This document shows, piece by piece, positions 1 to 12,285 of a DNA stretch of 64,000 nt (position 1 is the stretch's first letter; every line of letters begins with the position of its first letter). Below the pieces are notes generated by a model. It did no database searches. It was given only the letters and a program-made list of their open reading frames with translations, and was not told the DNA's origin. Source of the stretch: Spirogloea muscicola (Eukaryota; Streptophyta; Zygnematophyceae; Spirogloeales; Spirogloeaceae); the NCBI GenBank assembly GCA_009602725.1, contig WELB01000146.1:112737-176736 (forward strand). The letters are read 5' to 3'. Both the position numbers and the translations under genes were made by a program.

Positions 1-112
<112 letters not shown>

Positions 113-275
113 GAGGGTTAAGCGAGCGGGGGTGCCAGTGAGGTAGATACAGGAGGCGCGAGGCCGCCCCCCCATTCGTGCGGCCTCCGAGTGCGGCGGC
201 AACGTCCAAGCAAAGGCGTTCCCGTCGCTGGCACTCGAAGGCCGGATTGCCTCTCACAGCACGTGAGGCGGCGCC

Positions 276-1952
276 ATGGTGGCCGGTGGGGCCCAACGCG
301 TGGTTGCCGGGCTGGCAGAGCTGTCGCGCAAGGAGCACGACTTCCTCAAGGTGGCTGATGGCCATATCAGGGCAGCTTGTGGCTCGCCTTTGGGACGTCC
401 GTTAATTTGGTGCTCTATCCAATTGAGCTACAAGCATAGTTTTGAGCTTCAAGCATCAATGGAGCCGCTGACCCTCTGCAGCGGCGCATTGGTGGGGTAC
501 CATTCCATCAGGAGGTGGAGGAGAGCACGCTGTTGCTGCGGCACGTCGCCGAGGCGCTGGAGGTGGAGCGCAGAGCGCCCGAGGTCGGCCTCGTGCGCAC
601 GGCTGTCATGACCAGGCCCTGGCGCAGGCTCCCTAGGCGAGCTGTTGGGTCTTCCATGCGCCCACCACTTGGCTTACAGGGCGAGGCTCAGCACCGGGCT
701 GGCGGTGTGGCGGTGGGCCGCGGCAGGTGGAGGATCTCGAGCAGTCCACGCTGGAGCTCATTGCCAAGTTCACGGAGCTGAAGTACCACGCAGCAGCACT
801 CCAGCGGCTGTCGGAGACGTATCAGTACAAAAGCAATGTGCGTTCGTCGCTGCACCCTGAGATGGTGCTGCACTTCATGCTGGCCATCGCAAACAAACGG
901 CAGCCACTACCTTTGGTTGCTGATGACAAGGCCTAATGCCTGCCTGGCCTGACGCAACTCGTACAATTTCTGCAGGTCCGGACAGACTTCTCGGCCGCTC
1001 TGAGAGAGGAGGTGCGGCGACAGGCTTCAGCCAATGCCGAGGTCCCCAAGGACCACCCACACTTTCGGGGGTTCAAGTCAGCTGTGTGGGTATGGCTCAA
1101 GCGCCAGTGCTAGAAGCCAATTTCCGCGCCGGTCTCCATTGTCCTTGGTCCTGATTGTCCTCGCTTTCAGTATAGCGAAAGCATATAAAGCCGGCCGTTG
1201 GCCGTGAAATGCATAATCTGGCTTGGTTCTGTGTGTAGAATGTGCACCACGCCGGCAGGCCGATGCCCGGGCAGGAGGACGAGGACATTGTGATGACCAA
1301 TGCAGAGGGCGGGCTGCTGAACCTCAAATGCCCGCTAACTGGTCGCCACGTTGCGGAGCTTGAGAACCCTGTCAGAAGGTTAGCTGAACGCCCCTCATGC
1401 TGTCGCGTCTACAATTGGACCAGCAGCTCAATGCTGCGGTTATCCTATAACGATGTCAGCTTGCTCAACTGCTGATGCATGATAAGGACCCTCGAGACGG
1501 GATTGGCATGGCCATTGTTCTGATGGACATGCACTGCCTCCTGCAGCATGGCTTGCAGACACATCTACGACAAGGCGGCCGTTCTCGAGCATGTCAGAGT
1601 GCTTCAGCGGCAACACAAGCAGCTCGCTTGCCCTATTGCTGGTGAGATCCTCGGCAAGCTGTCTCAAGAACTGTTGAGATGTCTGCCGCAGGTTCTCGGC
1701 AGCTCTTAGAAAGTGTGAATGTCATAACTTCTGAAGACCTTGTCAAGTTCCTGTTCGTGTACGCTTCGAGTCACGCTCATCAAAACAGTTGTTGCCTGCT
1801 CAGGTTGCTCCAATAGCATGGGCCTCGCACCAGAAAGCCTTAAGTGCAGCACGGCGCTGCTACTTGAGCTCCAGGAGCTGCGGGCGCAGCCGCAGCGCCA
1901 GGGCAGTCACCCTGACAGCGTCCCCCTTGACCTTGATGACGAGGACCTTTGA
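276..1952 (+). CDS. NSE2: NSE2/MMS21-type SUMO E3 ligase (SMC5/6 complex)
   Basis: Several exons. The N-terminal half gives alpha-helical segments (about 510-590, 727-930 and 976-1090; for example KFTELKYHAAALQRLSETY) as expected for the coiled-coil arm that binds SMC5. The C-terminal half is an SP-RING: CPLTGRHVAELENPVR (about 1330), then HIYDKAAVLEHV and ACPIAGC with the zinc ligands C, x-H and C-C in order. The last intron (1642-1803) splits the codon inside CPIAG. Translation ends in an acidic tail (DLDDEDL) as in other NSE2/HPY2 proteins, stop at 1952. Known role of the family: SUMO ligase of the SMC5/6 complex, acting in DNA repair and, in plants, cell-cycle maintenance. Start at 276 is the first ATG in frame with the coding stretch. 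The end of exon 1 near 390 and one junction in the SP-RING are not certain. Confidence 0.85.
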
Positions 1953-2219
1953 TGCCACAGTGGCCAGGAGACCTTAAGCAAAGAAATGTCACCCCTGTCA
2001 TAGACGGTTGTGCAATGTGCGCTACATGGGCAGTGCCTCGTCTAAGCATCGCCGGAAAAGATTGGCCACATGCTTAAGTGTTTGACCACCAGTGCATGCA
2101 AATGCTCGCAGAATGATGCGCGAATCTGTGCATGCATTCAGCTGCAGAGAAGCTCCGATTGCTTAATCCCAGGGCTTGTAGGACCTTGTTGGATTGTGTA
2201 AACCGTGCACAATCGCACC

Positions 2220-4857
2220 TCAGGCACGACTTGCACTGGAAGTGATGGGCCAGCCCCGGCAGCTGCAGTGGACCCTGGCCAGAGAAGCCATGTAGTCCCC
2301 TGACCTGCCCAACGGCAGAGGAGACGTGTTTGGGCTACTGAGCGGTGGCTTTCTGGTCACTTTGGCAAGCAGGCTTGCTACTTGGCCCCGCTGTGCGATA
2401 TCAGCAACATCACATCAGCAACATCACAAGGTACATGCACAGAAGCTGCTAGAATTACTGGTGTGGAGAGGCCCCAACATAACAGTATTAATCAACACGC
2501 ACGGTGCTGCGCCTACCTTTGGGCATAGTTTGTGTGCAACGCATCTGTAATGCAAGCCTGTGCGGCAGCTGCATGGCCCTGCCACAAGCCAACCTCAGAG
2601 CTTCAGACTGATTGCAGTGGCGGCGTTCATGAACCCCAGCAGCTTCTGCTTCTGTTTGGTACAATAATGCCCTCTTCTAGATTGTTGAGCAAGTGTTGAC
2701 GCTTTGAAACTCAAGGACTGTTGAGGATTCTCTAAGGGTCTTCAAGGATCTGCATGGATAGGCTTAATTACCGAGTTTCCAGGATGAAAAGGCAACAGCT
2801 TACCTGCGACTCATGATACAAGCCTGCATAAAGCCTCGCATAGAAAGCATCGTGCCTTTCGGTGTCGGTACCGGCTGCACTCAGAAGCTGCACAGGGAGT
2901 GGAAGGCAAGCTTGGCAATATGTAAACCAGGGACACTGGTAATTCTGCCCGCTGTCATATACCTGCTTGTCCACCTTTGCTGAGGCTAGCAAAGAGACGT
3001 TGCTATATTGACGAGCCGACAATGTGTGCTCATGAGCCAACAAGGGAGCCTGCTGTGTGGCTCCGAGCATTAAAGGGTACATCAGAGGGTGCCGAAAGAA
3101 GCAGACCTCATCAACGATGCCACCTCCCTTGAGTAGTTCATACGCGGCTCGCATGACTGGGCGGGGGTCTCGGCCCACCTGGAGGCCACTCCAGTGAGAT
3201 GCCATTTAGCACGTACTTCGATGGCACTTCTATCAGGGTATGTATTCAATCACAATGTTGGACTGTTGAAGCAAAGACATCCCTTATTGAGTCAATGGCT
3301 GCAAAAGTTTTCTCCTCAAGTGCCAGCCATTGTAGTGCTGTACTAAGGAGGATAACTCTGCTGAAGGAGCGATCCAAACCTGAAGTACTTTCTCTTGCGC
3401 GTCCTTTGGGCTCTTTGACTGAGCCTCACAGAGGTATGCCCAGATGGCCTGCATGAGTATGCAGCGAAGCCCACAAACTTAAATTCCTCTTCCCAACCCT
3501 CTGGTGGAAGTGCTTCCGCGTAATATTGACAAGATCGAATAAGTCTAAGTCCACTGTGAGAGGACCTCCTCAGTGTCGTTGGGGTTCACAGCCACGTCAT
3601 CGCGGAACTGCGCAGCTCCCTCCTCAAACCTGCGCGCATGCTGCGGCGTGGCGCTGAGGCTTAGTCCCAGCAGCATCGAGACCCCAGGCACGCAACACAA
3701 AGGCTGCTGAACTGCCAAGACTTGCATCATGTTGGGTGAGGCCAACTAAGTTCAGGAAGGTCTGTGGATCTATGAGCTAATTGATGGTTGCAGAACAATG
3801 AGCGTTAGCCCTCCATACAATGTCCAAGGTCGTGAAGGGGGCGGAATGGGTTGACTACGGCTGTGATGTCATACATTAGTTTGAGGGAGTTGGCTTTGGG
3901 CATGCTCGATGCAGATTGCTGCCACTGTGCTCACCTCGCGGCGTAGTACAGCGACAGACCTCGCTGCCACAGGTCTGCACCTCAGAGAGACAACCGTCAG
4001 GTCAGGCCTATGGCAACAACAAAGAGCTTCCATTGTATATGCGAACTAGATGAACAAGAGGTCCCTCAATTGGTGCTTAAGTGAGAGCATCAGCAAGCTG
4101 TTCCAGCAGCTTCAGAGGCAGTGCAGGGTTCAATGCACAAGAAATGATCTGCGCGCTTTAACAGTCCTGTTCTCAGCCTTCAGAATGCTATAAGCTTGGT
4201 AGAAAGTCTGAGCTTCAGGTTCCAGGAGCGAGGCATAGAGCAAGCTTAGATCAACGACCTCTTCCACCACCAAAGCAGCCTGATGTGCAGCTTGAGCCTG
4301 CACAAGAACGGCAGACCCACTGTGCTCACATGGGCGCTGGGCGGGGTCGAGCTCCAGGACGCGGTCAAACTCGGCGAGAGACGCCGCAATGTCGCCCTGC
4401 TGGCCGTGCCCTCGAAGACACTGTCAAGCGTCGGTTGGAAAGCTGCAGGAGTGGCGGTGCGAAGCCTGATAACAGCGTCGGCCCATGAAAGCTGCTGTGA
4501 AAGTTGGAGGCCTGCATAGCGTGCAACTCGGCAATGGCATCAACGCCATGGTGCCGGCTTTCGCTGACCCACCTTCCGAAAGAGCTCCATGCCACGCCGC
4601 GTCGCCTGAGCGGCCTGCTGGCGCCGGTCTGAGAGCGCAGCCATTGCAGCAGCTACGGCCAGTGCGCCCCCGCCGATGGTCAACACAATGGTGGCAGCGG
4701 CCGCGGACCCAAGTGCAGCGCCACCGAGTGCCGCTCTGCGCCTCAGCAGCCTGCCGCCACGAGCACTGGAAGCACCACCATGGCCGCCCGCGCTGGCCAA
4801 CTCTGCCGCTCCCAAACCCAGAAGCCGGACCCCATCTGCGCACAGAGTAGCCGGCAT
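2220..4857 (-). CDS. Plastid-type TPR-like protein
   Basis: Minus-strand gene of at least eight exons. Clear ones: 4857 to about 4540 (N-terminal region with a hydrophobic segment near ATIVLTIGGGALAVAAAMA), an exon ending at 4330 (IAASLAEFDRVLELDP), 3974-3935 (YLWQRGLSLYYAAR), 3629-3566 (FEEGAAQFRDDVAVNPNDTE), 3448-3380 (AIWAYLCEAQ), 3178 to about 2800 (GRDPRPVMRAAYELLK ... FYARLYAGLYHESQ) and a final exon of about 2304-2220 (GDYMASLARVHC). Phases agree across the junctions checked. The order of motifs matches a plant and cyanobacterial TPR-like family of unknown biochemical role. The hydrophobic segment after a basic N-terminus fits plastid targeting with a membrane anchor (inference). One short exon before the last is not placed. 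Start at 4857 is the first ATG after the CT/GA tract, which would then lie in the 5' UTR or promoter. Divergent to the redoxin at 5024. Confidence 0.8.
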
Positions 4858-4907
4858 TGTCTGGAAGAGAGCAAGGCGAGATACAACAGCCCAAGCCCCA
4901 ACTCTGG

Positions 4908-4949
<42 letters not shown>

Positions 4950-5023
4950 NCCACGTCTCCACTCTCTCACCATTCCTCCAGCGTTTCAGCTCCACACTCC
5001 TTCCAGCAGCCTTCTCGTGCTAC
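4858..5023. promoter_or_regulatory. Head-to-head promoter with (CT)n tract
   Basis: Only 166 bp separate the start codons of the TPR gene (minus) and the redoxin gene (plus). The interval contains a CT run at about 4910-4949 (GA on the other strand) followed by one unresolved base (4950). GA/CT tracts are known core-promoter elements in plants. Shared control of two plastid-type proteins is inference from layout only. Confidence 0.55.
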
Positions 5024-7055
5024 ATGGCCTTGGCACTGCCGGCCCTCATCTGCAGCGGAGCAGCCTTGGCAGCACAGGAGCGACCCAGGCCAGGCGCGCC
5101 CCGCGGCAGCCTGCGGGCGCCCCACATCTGGGGCCCAGGGCCGCACACTCGGCGGCCGCAGACCGGCGCTGTGCAGCTGCGGCAAAGGGGTGGCGGCCGC
5201 CGTACTGGCGGCGCACTCGGTGCTACTGCCGCGCTGACGGAGTCCCAGAGCCTCGCCATGGGCACGCGAGCGCCCCACTTCGAGGTGGGCTGGCGCTCTT
5301 CTATGACCAGGCAGAGGCTTTGATGTTGGCAACTCTGGCGTTGAACTGGCCGGTCAAGTGAACGACGCAGCTGCCTCAGCAGCCTCTTTGCGCGCGTGAC
5401 TGCGTGCCGCCCTTTTTGCGCAGCTTGTAGAGCCGCTGACGGGCAAGACGTGGACGCTGGAGGACTTTGAGAGCCACCCAGCGCTGCTGGTACACTGTCG
5501 TCCCGCTGTACATTGCTGTGCTGGCCGTAATTTTCGAGTAGCTCGTGAAGTGGCACAAGCTAGAAGTCGTGTGAACCAGCAGACACGGTTTTCGGAGCTC
5601 CAGGCGGTGCTCACCGCAGGCAGGCTTACAGGCGTGTGTGTGTGCTGCGGTCCTTGGCAGGTCATGTTCATATGCAACCACTGCCCATACGTCGTGCACC
5701 TCAAGAAGGACATTGTGGCACTTGCCGAGGAGTACATGCGTGTGAGCTCCCCGCCTTGCCGCAGCACCGCCGCAGCCCAGTGCTTCTTGGGCGCTCTCCA
5801 GGAGGCAGCGGCAATACTCTGATGCTGCATGCATGATGCCGCCACGGGCTCACAGAAGGGCCTGGCGGTTGTGGCCATCTCGTCAAACTCCGTTCAGACA
5901 CACCCGCAGGTGCCCACCCTGTGCAAGTGACATCCTGATGCGCCAGATATAGCATAAGTCCTTTGTATGTCAATCGTTCCCTTCTAATATGGACACGCTG
6001 CAGACTCCCATGGCTGGAAGGAAGATATGGCCAGTCATGGACGCTCACAGCCTACAGCTGCTGCAGGAAGATCGACTGGGATGCTCTGCTACAGCAAGGT
6101 GGCCGGCCTCTGATGGTCGGTCGAGCTGTCGCTGCGCGTGCAGGATGGCCCGACTGAGATGGCCAGGGAAGCACAAGAGCTCCGCTACCCGTTCCCTTAC
6201 TTGTTCGATGAGGTAAGATGACTAACAGCAGCTTGCCTTGATGCATGTGGTACGTACTTGCAGATGCCCCCACTGACGTGCACCATTGTCACATTGGCGC
6301 TGACGCGCCGTGTGGGAGCATCACAGACGCAGGAGGTGGCCAGGGCATACCAGGCGGCCTGCACGCCTGACTTCTACGTCTTCCGCAAGGTATTGCGCTG
6401 TCCGTCAGCTCTGGACGGATGTCACGTGGACACCTTTCTGTGCGACTGATCGAGCAGTGGTCCAGCATGGCAGTCAACCAATGTCCTCAATCCAACTGCG
6501 CGGCTAAAGAACCACTTGTGAAGCTGTTCGCATTTCCAGGATGGTCGGCGACCGTTTGAGCTTGCATATCATGGCCAGTTTGACGACTCACGCCCGCGCA
6601 GCGGACGACCAGTCACGGGCAGGTAAAGTAGCTGATTGGGAATATACTGCCGTGCGCGTTGTTGGCGCCATGGTGGCCGTGAACTGTGGGCACGGTGGCT
6701 GCATGCAAGCGGCTAGCCTGGCCATGATGCCGGAGCGACCGTCTCATGCGCAAGCGGCGAGTATCTTCTGTGCAGCGACCTGCGAGCGGCCCTGGACTGC
6801 GTGCTCTCCAGCCGACCCGTTTCACAGATGCAGCGGCCAAGGTGACCCACACTTGGCCGTTAAACCCAATTGCCTAAAAAATGGACTGTTTCCAGAGCAT
6901 CATCACAGTCCAGGGCTCGGGACTGCTAAGCCCAAGCCAGGACCTTGGGAGGCTAGAGCTGCGTAATCACCCATTTGAGGTTGGGGCTGACTGCGTGCTC
7001 GGCGGTCTGTGCTGCGTGCAGCATTGGCTGCGGCATCAAGTGGGCGCCCCGGTGA
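5024..7055 (+). CDS. Thioredoxin-fold redoxin (AhpC/TSA-like) protein
   Basis: Nine exons with consistent phases: 5024-5284, 5424-5489, 5661-5741, 5856-5909, 6144-6212, 6327-6389, 6540-6622, 6776-6841 and 7022-7055. Recognisable motifs in order: GTRAPHFE, GKTWTLEDF, MFICNHCPYVVHLK (single-cysteine-spaced CNHC active-site region), VVAISSNSVQTHPQ, RYPFPYLFDETQEVARAY, AACTPDFYVF, GQFDDSRPRSGRPVTG and the end IGCGIKWAPR. This is the redoxin-domain family common in bacteria and plastids, length about 250 residues after the leader. The first 80 residues are hydrophobic then Arg/Gly/Pro-rich, which fits an organelle targeting peptide (inference). Substrate is unknown. It starts at the first ATG after the shared CT tract. 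Confidence 0.88.
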
Positions 7056-8724
7056 ATGGCACGTCGATGGCGCTTGGGAGGGAGGTGTACTTTTATCGTG
7101 GGTAGAGTGAGGACTCCTTGTCAAAAGCTGAGCTTGCCTTGTAGCTGCTCCAGGCTGCCTAGCTCAGTCGATCATTTGCCAAGTTGGCTAAAAAAAGTTG
7201 AGCTGCAAGGATGGCTGGCGTCTTCGAACAGTGTCAAATACGCATGTCCCTCAATCCCTGTGTGACTGCCTGGAACGCTAGTGAGTATTTCATGGACTTT
7301 GCCGCAAGCTCCATATCGTCATCCAGATTATATGAACGGGGCAAAAGAGGGTAGCTAGCTGGACGACACTTAACCAAGAGCAAGGCAGCACAGCTGTCAC
7401 GAGGAAGACAGACCCATTGCGTGACGGCGTCTGTGCAGCTTTGTTTAGAGACTTAGTCCTTCACAGCAGGGAGCTGTCCTTCCTTGCAAAGCACTTCGTC
7501 ATTGTGACTCACCACGAGCTGGGGGTAAATCTCAGTCGCAATGCTGGGGACTTATTCTGCTCCGTTGTGGCCGTCGAACTGAAGTACAGGAGTGCTCAGA
7601 AGCAAGCATCTTAGGTGGACTGAGAGAGGCAGCAGGGACCTAGCCAGATATTAGGCTTCTCAATCAAGAAGACTAGATGTCGGCTTTAAATAACTCTTCT
7701 TCTCTACACCCACTGCGCCCTTGCCGCCACGCTCTCAACACTCTCTGTACTTCCTCTCCAAGCTGGCCTTTGACAGCCATTGCCCCACTTGCGGTGGAGC
7801 TCTGTCATGCCACCATCCCTTGATGGCTCATTTGCGTCAAGCTGACATGGATGGGATGTGGCCGCGAACGTTGATACATGAATGAACTGCGGCATAAAAT
7901 GTGGTGCGAAGAGACTGAGATCACCAGCCACCTTATCCATCACTACTTCGCAAATTAAGGAAGTTGTCCTTGTTCACCTGCAGTCCTCGTTAGTGTTGTT
8001 TGTACTTGTAAAGAATTTCTCTGACTGCAACCATACATGAAGACTGCACAGCTAAGGGTAGTTCGTTTGTCAAAGTCTGCAAATCTTCAACCACATCCAG
8101 AATTGACACTACCTCACAAAAAGACTTGCAGAGGGTCAGGCGCAATTTAGATCATTCAACTGCGGCACTTGTCAACATCTCCTGAAGACTGTTAGAAGTT
8201 GCAGGATTTGATCAGGGAGGAGTTAAGAGTCAGCTTCATATGTGCAGGCAAAGCTATCTATCAAATGCAAAATCTTCACTAGATACGTCCAGAACATTTA
8301 AAGTAGGAAGGTCATTTGGAAGACGCCTTCAAAGTAGCGATGAATGAGTAGGCTAATTGATCGCACTTTGACAGACGACGAGCCTAAGTGAAATATACGT
8401 GCAGCTACCTCAGCTTCTTCGCAAGATATACAAGTCTGCAGAACAGATCATGGGCAACATGTTCAAACAATGCAGTTTACCAGATGCATTCGTGGCTTCC
8501 GCATGCATCGTGCTTGTGTGACGTTCTGTACTCCTCGTACTGTGCTACTCTGAAGTCTTGGTCTACCGGCCACGCTGTACATGTCATCACCAACCTTCCT
8601 TATGGTCGCCGTACAACGCCTACTGACATTGTATTAAACGACGTCAGATGGCATGACAGCTCTGCTTCGTCATTCGCTGCTTCGACTTCTCAGCCACTAC
8701 CTTCTTCTGAAGAAGCCAGAAGTT
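7056..8724. other. Gene-poor stretch
   Basis: No exon series or recognisable protein found on either strand. Short open frames (for example 7417-7614 and 8388-8747) have no motif I know. One degenerate copy of the dispersed hairpin module lies near 7755-7790 (ctggcctttgacagcc). Confidence 0.5.
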
Positions 8725-8875
8725 GGCGACGTCTTTCCGCCTGCTAGCTATTCAGACTTGCATCTACTGACTAGAGGTTACTGAGAGTCCGCTTGCTGCC
8801 GTCTCAGTCCTTAGCACTCCGGCTCCTTCAGACCTTGTCCATTCCTTCTTCTGAAGTGGGCCAGAAGGTAAGTAA
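8725..8875 (+). repeat. Non-LTR retrotransposon 3' remnant plus hairpin module
   Basis: The frame ending near 8781 reads PASYSDLHLLTRGY then stop, nearly the same as the end of the larger element at 39491 (SDLLLLTRGY). It is followed by a module beginning ctcagtccttagcactcc and ending near a partial hairpin (tgggccagaagg). Same order, element end then module, as at other copies in the window. Confidence 0.7.
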
Positions 8876-9159
8876 ATGAGCGAAAAGGCATAGACCTCGA
8901 GTCCGTTGCCAACGAGAGAGTGACTCGCCAAAGCCGTGAGCTCTTCCAAAGCCCCAAATCGCCAGAAGCCCCAAACCGCAGACAGCCTCCCCTCTCAACC
9001 CCCAGGAAGCCCCGCAAACCCCGGCGCACTTCGCGGCGGCTCTCGCGGCCACCTTGGCCTTGGCGACGGCGGCGGCGGCGGCGGCGTCGTCGGCGGCGGC
9101 GGTGGTGGGCCTGCGGCGAGAGAGGCGCAGGCCCGCCGCTCGGCGTCGCTGCCGCGACC

Positions 9160-11781
9160 ATGAGCAGCATCGGCACTGGGGTGATGGCCGCTACCGCCGC
9201 CACGGCTGCCGCTTCTGCGCCTCGCCGCGCTCATGGCGCGCTCTCCCATGCGGCTCTGCCGCTGCCGCCGCCGTCGTGCCGCCGTCTGAGCCGCCGCCGC
9301 CGCCGCCGCCGCCGCAGTACGACCTGTCGGTGACCACCTTCTCTCCCGACGGGCGCGTCTTCCAGACCGAGTACGCCGCCAAGGCCGTGGAGAACAGCGG
9401 GTGAGAGAGGGCTCTCTGGCCGAGCTGCTGCTCCGCGCCCACATAGCTATGGCTGTCGCGTCGAGGCCGCAGCCAGCGCCGCCGCCGCCGCCGCCGCCAA
9501 CACCGACCCAATTGGCACTCGCCTGCGGTTTGCGTTGCAGGACGGCAGTGGCCATCCGGTGCAAGGATGGCGTCGTCATGGTGCTCCCGCCACGCTCGGC
9601 CCGACTCGCCCCATACATAATTTGCGGCCTCGCGCAGCTGCGCCGTCGCGGCTGCAGCAGCCATGGTCCACTTGCGGCGGCTGGGCTTCAGTGTGCAGTA
9701 GCTGTCCTTGAATACAATCAATTATCCTTGAAGGCCCCAATCAAGCCTCACAGCCAGCACGCGGTGTGCTCTCAGGGCGTCGAGAAGCTGGTGATCTCCA
9801 AGATGCTCGTGGAGGGCTCCAACCGCCGGATACACGCTGCCGACCGCCACGTCGGGCTGGTACTGTGCCGCCTTGTTGTGGAGCGTGTGCCGCTTGAACG
9901 GCTTCCGTAGTATCTGCGGCTGCAGCATCAGCGGCAGAGTGCTCCACGGGGGTAGCATGTCACTGTCCTGGCCACAGGATGTGCAAATCACGCAGAGCTG
10001 GGCGTTGCTTCAGGACGCTGATAACTCAAGCTCACTCCACGCAGTGCATAGTGCACCGGAGAGGGTCACCTTGCCTGTGTTGCTGCTGGTTGGGTTCCTT
10101 TGTGGTGGTGGGCCAAGCGGCAGACTAGAGCTGACAGGATGAGCAATTTGCGTGTTGAGCGGTGCAGGCGTTGGCCGGCTTGGTCGCTGACGGGCGGCAG
10201 ATTGTCAACCGAGCCCGCGCAGAGGCGAACAACTACAAGAGGTCTGCTTTTAGTTAATGTCTTCTGTTACAGTCAATCTCATCCAGCCACTATCTGGTCC
10301 GTCTTTGATTTATGCAGACCGCACCAGTTGTGGTGAACAGCGTCCAGCCGTTGGTTGTACTTGTCTTGGATACGGCAAACATTACTATGGGGCATTAATT
10401 TGGCGGCATGTTTCTGTCTGCTGGGTTTCTTGGCAGTTTCTACGGCGACCCCATCCCGCTCAAGGTGCTCTGCGAACGTGTGGCTGGTTACGTGCACTTG
10501 AGCACTCTCTACTGGTGGATGAGGTTGGTCAGCAGTGCCGCATGGGCAAGTCCTTTCCTGCTGCAGATGCAGTAGCATGCATGACAACTTCAAGTTGGAA
10601 GAGGTAATTGTTCGATTGACAGGTCAGCTCGGCAATCCACCTTATGATGATGCACCTCACTCGCTCCTCGAACTGCTTCAGGCCGTTTGGTTCGTCTGTG
10701 ATCTTGGGTGGCGTTGACAAAGATGGCCCCCAGCTGTACATGATCGAGCCCACGGGAGTCTCTTACGTGAGTACTTCTTAATATCCTCCTACATAGCACT
10801 TCCTTACCATGTAACTTTCACCAGCTTATCTGACGTGCTTCACTGTGCAGATACCTTGATTCCAATTCCAATTCCAATGTGGCACTGGGGTTACATCTAT
10901 GTATGGGTGCTTATATGCGATCAGTCAATGAGAGCCACTGTGTTGCCTGCTGTCTTTTGATGCAGCGGTACTTTGGCACAGCTATCGGGAAAGGACGGCA
11001 GGCAGCCAAAACGTTAGTTTGCCCCTAACTCAATGAAGCTCACTCGATGCATATTATATGGCAATGGAGCTTTTACTGCCTAGATTGACTTGGTGCAGGC
11101 TTGTTTCTTGCGCAGTACTTGATCTGTATCACTAGCTGGGACTTGCCATCATAGCTGTACTTGGTTATTTGCTCTACAAGTTCATTGTTTAGATGCTCTG
11201 ACTTTGAAAGCTCAGTCTGACACGAGCTGGGCTTGTGTAACAGGGAGATTGAGAAGCTAAAGCTCTCGGAGATGACATGTCGAGAGGGTGTCTTGGCCGT
11301 GGCAAAAATGTAAGCTCGACCAGATCTTGCTTGGATGTTGTATGATGCATAGCATGTTTAAGGTGTAAAACGGTTATGCATACATCGGCTGTCCTGTGCT
11401 GAGCACGCCTAGCTTTGTGCAGTATTTACGGCATCCATGACGAGGCCAAGGACAAGGCATTTGAGCTCGAGATGAGTTGGATCTGCAGTGACTCCAAAAA
11501 TGAGCACCAACGGGTGAGAGCATGAGATGTGCCTGCACTTTAAGTAACTGGAGCCTACAAGTGCTCTCATGTGTTCCTGTGATAGACCTCTCCGAGGAGG
11601 TCTGCTGACAGAGACTGGTCCGCGGCGCCAGCATCCACAAGACATGCGGCGGGCTATTTGCTGCTCCGCATGAGCTCACCCTGCTGAGCGCAACCAATCC
11701 CTGCAGGTACCAGCCGACCTCCTCGCTGAGGCCGAGGCTGCTGCCAAGGCTTCTCAGGAAGAGGACATGGAGGCCGATTAA
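9160..11781 (+). CDS. PAG1: 20S proteasome subunit alpha type-3
   Basis: Eleven exons, phases checked: 9160-9180, 9318-9400, 9541-9580, 9776-9859, 10168-10241, 10437-10523, 10682-10766, 10966-11012, 11244-11309, 11423-11513 and 11707-11781. The product starts [34 protein letters not shown] (the alpha-subunit N-terminal signature), then [97 protein letters not shown] and an acidic C-terminus (EEDMEAD). All of this matches alpha-3 (PSMA3/PAG1) at about 250 residues. Role: structural outer-ring subunit of the 20S core, gating substrate entry; no catalytic activity. The tiny first exon and GCC/GGC runs in introns 1 and 2 are noteworthy. It converges on the V-ATPase G gene. Confidence 0.95.
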
Positions 11782-12285
11782 CCTCGCTGAAAAGTGAGCT
11801 ACCAGGCCGGAATGTGGGTGTGCCCAGTCATCGAGTCTCCTCTGACTTGTAATATTCGCTCTGCCTGATTTTGCCAGCAGATTGCTGGCTGGTCTGTTGC
11901 TGCCGTTATGGAATAGGCCATTGGCTGACAGAATCCATGTCCTCCCGGATAACTTTCAGCCGTGTGCAACTACCAGCACAATACCCGCACTTTGGGGTGC
12001 CAAGAGGGGTGACTTTATCAATGCCATAGAGGCATGCTCTTCAAAGATGCTGCTTGACACAATGAGCAACATGATGTAAGGCGGATACTTGCGCATGAAT
12101 GGCATGGATAAGAGGAACAATTGTCTGCCAGTCTCGTGATAGCACTGTGGACCTCTGAGAGGTCTACAACCTGCTGGGGTCCTCGTTTTAGAACCTCCAA
12201 CGATTGCAGCTCGAGGGTGACAGCCAGCACTCAGCCCGAAAGCACAGGCTCATGGACGTGCCGTGGGCGCTTGGCCCGCCGCTCT
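11782..12285. other. Intergenic between convergent genes
   Basis: About 500 bp between the stop codons of PAG1 and V-ATPase G. It should hold both 3' UTRs; I see no conserved motif, repeat or exon. Confidence 0.5.

Noticed and set aside
395-450. tRNA-like A-box (tagctcaattgg) on the minus strand in the NSE2 gene
   Set aside because: The D-arm-like sequence and short flanking complements are present, but no anticodon stem or T arm with a B-box follows. Treated as chance or a decayed fragment.
4424-4995. Arg-Glu repeat protein over the GA tract
   Set aside because: It is only the translated microsatellite; the real minus-strand start lies at 4857, after the tract.
8995-9721. Long Arg/Ala/Gly-rich open frames opposite PAG1
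   Set aside because: They mirror GCC runs in PAG1 introns and exons; no domain and no splice logic.
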